From Streptomyces sp. WAC05374 (GTDB lineage: Bacteria; Actinomycetota; Actinomycetes; Streptomycetales; Streptomycetaceae), in assembly GCF_004353505.1 (NCBI RefSeq), contig NZ_SMNQ01000001.1:310001-374000 (forward strand): DNA of 64,000 nucleotides. Direction: 5' to 3'. The notes under the pieces are model-generated. The model ran no database searches, was not told the origin of the DNA, and was given only the letters and a program-made list of their open reading frames with translations. The translations under genes were made by a program, and so were the position numbers. Shown here one piece after another: positions 56,785 to 64,000 of the stretch; position 1 is the stretch's first letter, and every line of letters begins with the position of its first letter.

Positions 56785-57986
56785 TCCTGCCAGTGGAACA
56801 GCAGGGCGCCGGCGGAGAGCGGGGCGCGACGGCCGAAGAAGTAGACGTGCAGGCCGGTGACCGGGATGGCCTCCGTCTCCCCGTCGATCCAGCGGAGGCC
56901 CGCGGCCTCAAGAGGCGGGCGTGCCGCCTCGCCGCCGTCGGGGGCGGACGCGAACCGGCCCAGGGTGCTGATCCAGACCTCGCCGTCGCCGCACTCGATG
57001 ACGTGGTACGTCCCGTCGCCCTGCCCGTGGTGGGCACCGCACGGGACGGGCGGCTTCGGGGCGAGGCCCGCGGTGGTGAGCGCGTCCATGGCGCGGTGCA
57101 GCCGGCCGTCCACGTCCTGTCGGGCGGGCGGTGCGGCACACAGGGCCTCGACGAGCCAGCGCGGGTCGGTGAGCGGCTGGCTCCAGGGGGCGTACTCGTG
57201 GAGGATCGCCGTGCGCATTTCCTCGTCCAGGCCGGGGACTTCGACGCGCGGGCGACCCAGTTCCCTGTAGAGCGCGCGTGTCTCGTCGAGGTCCTCGGTG
57301 AGCCGGTGCAGTGCGTGGACGGCCCACAACCGGGCCTCGGTGGTGGGCGCCTCGGTGAGGTACGAGCGGAGGCGGCCGGCGTCGTCGGCCAGCGTGTGGG
57401 CGCGGTGGGCCACCATCCGGTCCGGGTCGGCGAGCGCGTACGTCACGTCCTGCCCGGCACGGGCCCGCGTCCGCAGCCGGAAGAGCCGGTCCTCGGGCCG
57501 CTCCTCCCCCAGTCGCGCCAGGACGGCCCCGGCTCCGTGCCGCTCCACCAGCGCGTCCAGTGCCGTCTCGCCGGCCTGACGGCTGTGCTGCCACGGATCG
57601 GCCGCGAGCGTGGCCAGCTCCCGGGCCGCCGTGAGGTCGCCGATCAGGCCGCGCGTCCTGAGCACCGCGTCCGGCATGCCGTACCCGCTCTCGTGGCGGC
57701 GGTCCTCGTGGCGCAGCCAGGGCAGCAGCTCCGGGCGGTCACCGACGACGTCCAGCAGCGCCCGCCGCACCTCGCCCACGTCGCCGGTGTCGCGGACCCG
57801 GTCGAGCAGCGCGCCGGCCCACGCCTCGGGTACGCGCCCGGCGAGCGCCAGGGCGCAGGGCCGCCGCCGCCACCACGGGTGCGACGGCTCGGCGACGTAG
57901 CGGGCGAGCTCCCGCGGGTCGAGCTCGCCAAGGGCGTCGGTGTCGGCCTGCCCGGCCGAGGGGATCAGCGTCTCGATGTCCGGCAT
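56781..57986 (-). CDS. HEAT-repeat-like hypothetical protein
   Basis: A 401-residue soluble protein, rich in short helical pairs such as ELARYVAEPSHPWWRRRPCA, VRRALLDVVGDRPELLPWLR and HRAHTLADDAGRLRSYLTEA, suggesting HEAT-like repeats. The C-terminal 120 residues (TYHVIECGDGEVWISTLGRF and GLHVYFFGRRAPLSAGALLF) form a beta-rich domain. No catalytic motif is visible. ATG 57986 is the only good start. Similar proteins occur in Streptomyces, unnamed as far as I know. It converges with the gene to its left. Confidence 0.65.
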   Translation of the reverse strand: MPDIETLIPSAGQADTDALGELDPRELARYVAEPSHPWWRRRPCALALAGRVPEAWAGALLDRVRDTGDVGEVRRALLDVVGDRPELLPWLRHEDRRHESGYGMPDAVLRTRGLIGDLTAARELATLAADPWQHSRQAGETALDALVERHGAGAVLARLGEERPEDRLFRLRTRARAGQDVTYALADPDRMVAHRAHTLADDAGRLRSYLTEAPTTEARLWAVHALHRLTEDLDETRALYRELGRPRVEVPGLDEEMRTAILHEYAPWSQPLTDPRWLVEALCAAPPARQDVDGRLHRAMDALTTAGLAPKPPVPCGAHHGQGDGTYHVIECGDGEVWISTLGRFASAPDGGEAARPPLEAAGLRWIDGETEAIPVTGLHVYFFGRRAPLSAGALLFHWQD

Positions 57987-58104
57987 CCGAGGATGCTACG
58001 GGGGGTTCGCGGGCGGTGGCCCGGGGTTTTCGTGACGCGGGTACGGTCCGCGGCGGGGCCGGAGCCGGTGGCCCCGGCGGCGGGGCGTCGGTCAGACTGG
58101 AGCC

Positions 58105-58944
58105 ATGGACGACCTGGAGCCTCTCCCGCCCGCCCGTCTCGCCGCGTACCTGGACCGGATCGAAGCGCGGCACCCCGCCGCCGCCACGGCCGGCGACCTG
58201 CGGGACCTCCAGCTCGGGCACCTGCGCACGGTGCCCTTCGAGAACCTGTCGATCCATCTCGGCGAGGACGTCCCGCTGGACACGGGGGCGATCCTCGGCA
58301 AGCTCCTGGACCGGCGCCGGGGCGGCTTCTGCTACGAACTCAACGGCGGCTTCGCGCTGCTCCTGCGCACCCTGGGCTTCCGGGTCCGGCTGCTGGAGGG
58401 CCGCGTGTACGGCTCCGACGGCGTGCCGGGCATCCCGTACGACCACCTCGCCCTCCAGGTGGAGGCGGAGGACGGCAGCCGCTGGCTGGCGGACGTCGGC
58501 TTCGGCGACCATGCGCACCACCCCCTCTCCCTCGACGACCGGGACGACCAGAAGGACCCGGCGGGGGTGTTCCGCGTCCAGGACGCCGATGGCGGCGGGG
58601 GCGGCGAGGACGCCTTCGGCGACCTGGACGTCCTGCGGGACGGCAAGCCGCAGCTCCGGCTCGCGCGGCGCCCCCGCGCCCTCGCCGACTTCGTCACCGG
58701 CGCCTGGTGGCACCGGACGTCCCCCGCCTCGCCCTTCACGCGGGGGCCGGTCTGCTCCCGGCTCACCGCCACCGGGCGTGTCACCCTCCGCGACCGTACG
58801 CTGATCACCACCCGGGACGGCGAGCGCGCCGAGGACACCCTCGGCACGGACGCGGAGGTCCTGGCCGCCTACCGCGACCTCTTCGGCATCAGCCTCGACC
58901 GCCTCCCGGTCCCCCTCCACCCGCGCGGTCCGCAGCCCGGCTGA
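58105..58944 (+). CDS. Arylamine N-acetyltransferase
   Basis: A 279-residue NAT enzyme that transfers acetyl from acetyl-CoA to arylamines through a Cys-His-Asp triad: Cys76 in RRGGFCYELN, His114 in PYDHLALQV and Asp130 in LADVGFGDH. RTVPFENLSIHLGEDVPLD is the family N-terminal signature. Length is normal. ATG 58105 is the only suitable start. Streptomyces NATs act on drugs and on aromatic amine precursors of secondary metabolism; there is no partner gene here to choose between these. Confidence 0.93.
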   Translation: MDDLEPLPPARLAAYLDRIEARHPAAATAGDLRDLQLGHLRTVPFENLSIHLGEDVPLDTGAILGKLLDRRRGGFCYELNGGFALLLRTLGFRVRLLEGRVYGSDGVPGIPYDHLALQVEAEDGSRWLADVGFGDHAHHPLSLDDRDDQKDPAGVFRVQDADGGGGGEDAFGDLDVLRDGKPQLRLARRPRALADFVTGAWWHRTSPASPFTRGPVCSRLTATGRVTLRDRTLITTRDGERAEDTLGTDAEVLAAYRDLFGISLDRLPVPLHPRGPQPG

Positions 58945-59136
58945 CATCCCCGTGCCGGGCGCCGACGAGGAGACGGCGGTCGCCCGGCGCATGGCGTCCA
59001 GGAACGCCGCCGGGTCGTGGGTGGCGATGAGCAGGGCCTCCCCCTGCCGGGTGGCGACGGTGACGCCGGCCATGCGTGCGGTACCGGCCGGTGATGCGTC
59101 CTTCGGCGGCGGAGCGGGGGTGGCGGGCGGGGTCGC
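58945..59136 (-). other. Remnant of a bacterial PH-domain-like gene
   Basis: Between the NAT stop and the SDR stop, the minus strand encodes VTVATRQGEALLIATHDPAAF (about 58990-59073) in a frame with an in-frame stop (59137-59139) 64 nt upstream. This looks like the last strand and helix of a bacterial PH-like domain (GEALLIATHDPAAFLDAMRR). It has no intact gene around it and is probably a remnant. Confidence 0.35.
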
Positions 59137-59949
59137 CTAGGCGACCAGACGGTGCGTCAGTTCCATGAGGCGGGCGCGGGCTTCGGGGTCGTAGGCCTGG
59201 TCGTGGGCCCGTACGTCGGTGAACTGGTCGAAGTAGCGGCCCGTGGTGGTGGCCAGGTCCGGGTCGAGAAGCAGACGGACGGTCGGCCGGACGCCCTCGT
59301 CCGTGGTGGTGAGGGGCGTGAGTCCGTACGCGCGGACGCCGTCCGTGTCCATCAGGTGGGCGGGGTGGAGGGTGTTCACGGTCACCCCGGTGCCCCGCAG
59401 CTCGGCGGCCAGTTCGAAGGTGGCCATGATCATGGCCAGCTTGCTCCGGCAGTACGCGCGCAGACCCTCGTAGTCCCGCTCCAGCATGACGTCGTCGAAG
59501 TCGACGGCCTCCTGGCCGATCGAGGCGACGTTGACGACGCGGGCGGGGGCCGAGGCCGTGAGCAGGGGCAGCAGGTCGCGGGTGAGGGCGTAGGGGGCGA
59601 GGTGGTTCACGGCGAAGCGGAGTTCGTGGCCCTGGCGGCTCAGTTCCCGCTTCAGTGGTTCCTCGCCGCCGCCCGCCACCGCGTTGTTGATCAGGCCGTC
59701 GAGGTACGGCTCCGCCGCGCGGACGCGGTCGGCCATGGCGTGCACCTGGTCCAGGTCGGACAGGTCGGCGAGGTACGTGCGGACGGTGGTGGCGGGGCCG
59801 GCGGCCCGTGCCTCGGCGGCCACCGCCTCAAGCCGTGTGCGGTCGCGGCCGTGCAGGAGGACGGTGCCTCCGCGCGCGGCCAGGTCGAGTGCCAGGGCGC
59901 GGCCCATGCCCTGGGTGGCGCCGGTGATCAGAGTGGTGCGCTGGGTCAT
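59137..59949 (-). CDS. Short-chain dehydrogenase/reductase
   Basis: A 270-residue classical SDR: TLITGATQGMGRALALDLA binds NAD(P), LINNAVAGGG is the NNAG-like strand and Ser143, Tyr166 and Lys170 (YCRSK) form the catalytic triad. Similar to retinol-dehydrogenase-like/oxidoreductase SDRs that act on ketones or alcohols; the substrate is unknown. ATG 59949 is well placed. It lies downstream of the RiPP cluster on the same strand, separated by a hairpin, so it is probably independent of it. Confidence 0.9.
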   Translation of the reverse strand: MTQRTTLITGATQGMGRALALDLAARGGTVLLHGRDRTRLEAVAAEARAAGPATTVRTYLADLSDLDQVHAMADRVRAAEPYLDGLINNAVAGGGEEPLKRELSRQGHELRFAVNHLAPYALTRDLLPLLTASAPARVVNVASIGQEAVDFDDVMLERDYEGLRAYCRSKLAMIMATFELAAELRGTGVTVNTLHPAHLMDTDGVRAYGLTPLTTTDEGVRPTVRLLLDPDLATTTGRYFDQFTDVRAHDQAYDPEARARLMELTHRLVA

Positions 59950-60041
59950 GGCAGTGACCCTGGCAGGGTCCGGCGTGGCGTGGGAGTGTGTCCCGGGCCT
60001 GGTGTTGTCACCACCAGGCTCGGGACACCGCGGACACCGAG

Positions 60042-60059
60042 GCCGCCGGGGCCGGCGGC
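60042..60059 (-). terminator. Hairpin after the DUF5825-like gene
   Basis: GCCGCCGG-GG-CCGGCGGC forms an 8-bp stem 7 nt after the stop of the DUF5825-like gene, at the end of the RiPP operon. Confidence 0.5.
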
Positions 60060-60066
60060 TGGGGCG

Positions 60067-60768
60067 TCAGATCGCCATGGACTCCTGGAGCCAGCGGCTG
60101 ATCCGGTACGGCACCCACCAGGCGAGCGGTCCCACGTCGAGCACGAGCCGCTCGCCGCGGAAGTCGTCGAGCACGGCGCTCGGCACGGACGGTGCCGGCG
60201 CCCCGTACGCCAGGCGCTCGATGGCCGCCTCGTACTCCGGTTCGTCGGCGGTGAAGCGGCGCAGCTCGCCCCAGCGGCGGTCCCGGATCTGGACGAAGCC
60301 GGGGCCCTTGCGCCACAGGCACTTGCACAGGTAGTGGCCGCGCCGCCAGGCGGTGAGCGCCTCGTCGGAGCCGGCGGGGCCCTCGATGCGCCGGGGCGGC
60401 TGGAGGTGGCTGAGGACCTGCCAGTCGTCCCCGGCCGCCGCCGGGCCGAGCCGGAGGTCCCACTCGACGAGGACGGCACGGGCGGTGAGGTCCCGCACCA
60501 GGCTCAGTGCGTTCACGGTCGCGGCCGCCCGCGCGGGGTCCGTACCGGCCGAGAGGTCGACGGTTCCGGGCAGCCGTACGCGGCGGGCGCCGAGGTGCCA
60601 CAGCCGGTCGCCCGCGCCCGGCAGGGGGCCGGGCGTGGCCAGTTCGCCCAGGAACATGCCGGGCAGCTCGCAGGCGGCGGGGTCGTAGTCGCGCCAGGCG
60701 AGGACGGTGGCCGGGCCGGGGGCGGTGCCGGTGCTGGTGCCGGTGCTGGTGCTTGTGCCGGTGGTCAT
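60067..60768 (-). CDS. DUF5825-like protein of a RiPP cluster
   Basis: A 233-residue protein beginning with a Thr/Ser/Gly-rich tract (TSTSTGTSTGT) and then VLAWRDYDPAACELPGMFLG. WHLGARRVRLPGTVDLSAGT, ARAVLVEWDLRLGP and YGAPAPSVPSAVLDDFRGER are regions I associate with DUF5825, a family seen beside RiPP maturation radical SAM proteins; the name is from memory. It contains WRRGHYLCKCLWRKGPGF with two cysteines. ATG 60768 follows AGGACC and lies 26 nt after the rSAM stop, so the two are coupled. A precursor-binding or partner role is inferred. Confidence 0.7.
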   Translation of the reverse strand: MTTGTSTSTGTSTGTAPGPATVLAWRDYDPAACELPGMFLGELATPGPLPGAGDRLWHLGARRVRLPGTVDLSAGTDPARAAATVNALSLVRDLTARAVLVEWDLRLGPAAAGDDWQVLSHLQPPRRIEGPAGSDEALTAWRRGHYLCKCLWRKGPGFVQIRDRRWGELRRFTADEPEYEAAIERLAYGAPAPSVPSAVLDDFRGERLVLDVGPLAWWVPYRISRWLQESMAI

Positions 60769-60794
60769 GGGGGCTGGTCCTCCTCGGGACGCGG

Positions 60795-62720
60795 TCATAC
60801 GTGGACGGGCTCGGCGGGCGTGGCCGCCTCCGCGTACGCGTGGCGCATGTAGTCCAGGCGCAGCAGGTCCTCGTTGACTGCCGCCGGGGCGATGTGGACG
60901 TACTGTCCGCCGTCGGTGAAGACCAGCCCGAGGGCGAGCCACGAGTCGAGGAGCCGCTGGACACCGGCCTCCTCGACGGCGGGCGAGGAGTCCGCCGCGG
61001 ACGCCTTCGCCGTGGCCTTGCGGGCGAGGGCGGCGGGGGTGTGCGGCTGGTCGAGGAGGCGGAACACGGCCAGTTCGAGGGGGTCCGTGAGCTCCAGGGT
61101 CCGCCAGTCGAAGGCACGGCGGCGGGAGACCAGGACGATGCGGTCCCCCAGGTCGGCGTGGGTGAGCCGGGCGTCGGTGTGGTGCTTCTTCCAGGCGGCC
61201 AGCACGTCGTTGAGCGCGGTGACGGTGGGCTCGCCGATGCCCCGGTCGGGTGCCTCGAAGACATAGGCGAGGTCGTACAGCTCCTCCTCCGGCAGGTCGT
61301 AGGTGAAGCGGTAGTGCTCCTCGGGCCGCAGTCCCGTGAAGCCGAGCTCGGGACGCTCGAAGTAGGGGCTGAAGCGCTCGATGGCGATGCGGGCGGAGAG
61401 GTCCACCGGCGGGTCGAGGTGTTCCAGCGCGGGGATCTGGGCGATCACCGGGTCGTAGTCGGCGGCGGTCTCGCCGGGGAAGCCGTGGAGGTAGTTCCAG
61501 GCGACGGAGAGCCCGGTCTCGGCGCCGTCGCGGAGCATCCGGACGTTCTGGCAGCCGCTGACGCCCTTGTCCATCAGGTCCAGCACCTGGTGGTTGAGTG
61601 ATTCGATGCCGGGCTGGACGTAGATCATTCCCGCTTCGGCGAGCGTACGGAGCTGGGCGCGGCGCATGTTGGCCTTGATCTCGATGTGGAGCCGCAGGTC
61701 GTACTCGCTGTCGATGATCCGGGGCAGCACGGTGGTGAGGTAGCCCATGTCGAGGATGTTGTCGACCACGTACATGTCGAGGACCCGGTGGCGGCGGGCC
61801 AGTTCCATGATCTCCTCGTAGAAGGTGTCCGGGCTCTTGGACCGGAACTCCATGAAGGAGCCGTTGAGGCCGCAGAAGGTGCAGTGGTGCTTCTCGCCCC
61901 ACCAGCAGCCGCGGGCGCCCTCGACGACGAGTTTGGGCTCGACCCAGTGGCGGGCGGCGGAGGCCGCGAGGCGCTCGAAGTAGCCGCTGTAGTCGGGTGG
62001 CAGGATCGCGGCAGGCGGCAGGGGCCGGGTGGCCATGGGGTTCACACGGCTCTCCCCGTCGGGGCCTCGGTGGCACAGGCCGGGCACACCGGCGAGGTCG
62101 GAGCCGTCCGCGAGGGCGGTGAGCAACTGCGGGAAGGCGGCCTCGCCCTCGCCGCGCACGACGTGGTCGACGAAGCGGAAGTTGCGGTGCACGGCCGCGC
62201 CCTGGGCACCGTCGCAGTTGGCGCCGCCCATGACGGTGACGATGTGCGGGGCGAGTTGCTTGACCCGGCGGGCGGCGGCGAGCGCCGCGGTGTTCTGCTG
62301 GAAGGTGGAGGTGAACCCGACGACGTCGGGGGCGTACTCCACGACGTGGCGGGCGATCTCGTCGACGAACTCCGGCACCGCCTGGTGCAGCGCCCGCGTC
62401 ATGGCCATGCGCGACTTGGTGAGCTTGCCGCGCATCACCGCGGTGAACTCCTCCTCGCGCCAGTGCGGGTCGTCGTAGAGGGCGGAGGAGAACACCCAGT
62501 CGCCGCAGCCCAGGAAGTAGGACGACAGGGCGTAGTACTCGTAGTCGTCACCGGTGAATCCGGTGCGCTCGGTGATCCAGTCGGTGAAGGCGAGGTTGGC
62601 GTGCAGGACCTCCGCCTCGGCGCCGGGCACACGCTCGTCCACGCTGCGTTTGAGTATTCCCAGTGCCAGGGAGGGAAGGTCGATGGGCGACCAGGGCATG
62701 TTGACCAGCAGGACACGCAT
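60795..62720 (-). CDS. RiPP-maturation B12-binding radical SAM enzyme
   Basis: A 641-residue radical SAM protein. The N-terminal 200 residues form a cobalamin-binding-like domain (VVGFTSTFQQNTAALAAARR, TVMGGANCDGAQGA). The cluster motif is GCWWGEKHHCTFC, Cys272-x7-Cys280-x2-Cys283, the spacing of the 'RiPP maturation radical SAM protein 1' group and not the usual Cx3Cx2C. The radical SAM barrel follows (NILDMGYLTTVLPRII, VQPGIESLNHQVLDLMDKGV), then a C-terminal winged-helix-like region. ATG 62720 follows GAGGAG. Relatives are expected to alkylate or modify an unactivated carbon of the precursor; the exact reaction is unknown. Confidence 0.88.
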   Translation of the reverse strand: MRVLLVNMPWSPIDLPSLALGILKRSVDERVPGAEAEVLHANLAFTDWITERTGFTGDDYEYYALSSYFLGCGDWVFSSALYDDPHWREEEFTAVMRGKLTKSRMAMTRALHQAVPEFVDEIARHVVEYAPDVVGFTSTFQQNTAALAAARRVKQLAPHIVTVMGGANCDGAQGAAVHRNFRFVDHVVRGEGEAAFPQLLTALADGSDLAGVPGLCHRGPDGESRVNPMATRPLPPAAILPPDYSGYFERLAASAARHWVEPKLVVEGARGCWWGEKHHCTFCGLNGSFMEFRSKSPDTFYEEIMELARRHRVLDMYVVDNILDMGYLTTVLPRIIDSEYDLRLHIEIKANMRRAQLRTLAEAGMIYVQPGIESLNHQVLDLMDKGVSGCQNVRMLRDGAETGLSVAWNYLHGFPGETAADYDPVIAQIPALEHLDPPVDLSARIAIERFSPYFERPELGFTGLRPEEHYRFTYDLPEEELYDLAYVFEAPDRGIGEPTVTALNDVLAAWKKHHTDARLTHADLGDRIVLVSRRRAFDWRTLELTDPLELAVFRLLDQPHTPAALARKATAKASAADSSPAVEEAGVQRLLDSWLALGLVFTDGGQYVHIAPAAVNEDLLRLDYMRHAYAEAATPAEPVHV

Positions 62721-62749
62721 GTCGGCTCCTCGGGTCCTCGGGGGTGGGA

Positions 62750-62785
62750 CCGGCCGGCCCGGCGGTGCACCGCCGGGCCGGCCGG
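62750..62785 (-). terminator. Perfect 16-bp hairpin between precursor and rSAM genes
   Basis: CCGGCCGGCCCGGCGG and its exact complement form a 16-bp stem with a TGCA loop, 6 nt downstream of the precursor stop. It probably attenuates transcription into the modifying-enzyme genes and protects the precursor mRNA, so that peptide exceeds enzyme. Confidence 0.8.
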
Positions 62786-62870
62786 CGGGGGTCAGTCCTC
62801 TTCCGCTTCCTCGGCGTTGCGGAACGGGACGGTGACGGTGATGCCGATGCCCGGCTTGCGGTTCTCCTCG

Positions 62871-64000
<1,130 letters not shown>

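Overview
The window is very GC-rich DNA with strong third-position GC bias, many GTG starts and 4-nt ATGA/GTGA gene overlaps. Its gene families (NsrR next to flavohaemoglobin, LitR/LitS-like regulators, poly-HAMP kinase, SpoIIE-type phosphatase, a MerR fused to a clamp-like domain) point to a Streptomyces or close relative, in accessory or arm-like chromosome. No rRNA, tRNA, CRISPR array or intact insertion sequence was seen. Everything here is read from sequence and family knowledge; no database search was run.

Layout. 1-4.5 kb: the end of a [NiFe]-hydrogenase maturation operon (hypF partial, hypC, hypD, hypE); the hydrogenase itself should lie to the left. 4.5-16.2 kb: small zinc-ribbon and hypothetical genes, FabV enoyl reductase, a WYL regulator facing a truncated F420-reductase-like gene, a LysR/EamA pair, an NAD(P)-binding protein, a decayed GNAT gene, a nitric-oxide module (nsrR, hmp and a small membrane protein, with two recognisable NsrR operators), a TTA-containing Ser/Thr kinase and an ArsR/VOC pair. 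16.2-20.7 kb: an ECF sigma gene with a DUF4397 surface protein, divergent from a LitR-like regulator and an FAD oxidoreductase, resembling the light-response lit locus. 20.7-29.9 kb: MMPL exporter with divergent MarR, a DUF4132 protein preceded by a perfect match to the RecA-independent DNA-damage promoter, an amino-acid permease and a calcium-binding EF-hand protein.

29.9-38.8 kb is an island of hydrolases and wall-binding proteins without visible signal peptides: a metzincin, a leishmanolysin-like protease, a trypsin-lipase fusion, a peptidoglycan-binding protein and a LysM protein, interspersed with a MazG-like protein, a four-helix membrane protein and a conserved hypothetical. 39-40.4 kb holds a MerR-clamp regulator and a tetratricopeptide-like gene, both with probable frameshifts.

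Two candidate uncharacterised systems stand out. First, 40.8-48.2 kb is a five-gene, fully overlapping operon (PaaK-like ligase, MFS exporter, GNAT, LuxE-like acyl-protein synthetase, LuxC-PaaK fusion): an acyl-activation and reduction pathway that would make an aldehyde, without any luciferase. Second, 60.1-64 kb (minus strand) is a RiPP cluster: S9 peptidase, a 39-residue acidic precursor, a Cx7CxxC B12-type radical SAM enzyme and a DUF5825-like partner, with a perfect 16-bp hairpin between precursor and enzyme. Between them lie a 1434-residue poly-HAMP hybrid kinase and an ANTAR-GAF-PAS-PP2C phosphatase (48.6-55.5 kb) and assorted singletons. A tract of about 100 nearly pure G near 63.7 kb is probably an assembly fault and should be checked before the last gene is trusted.
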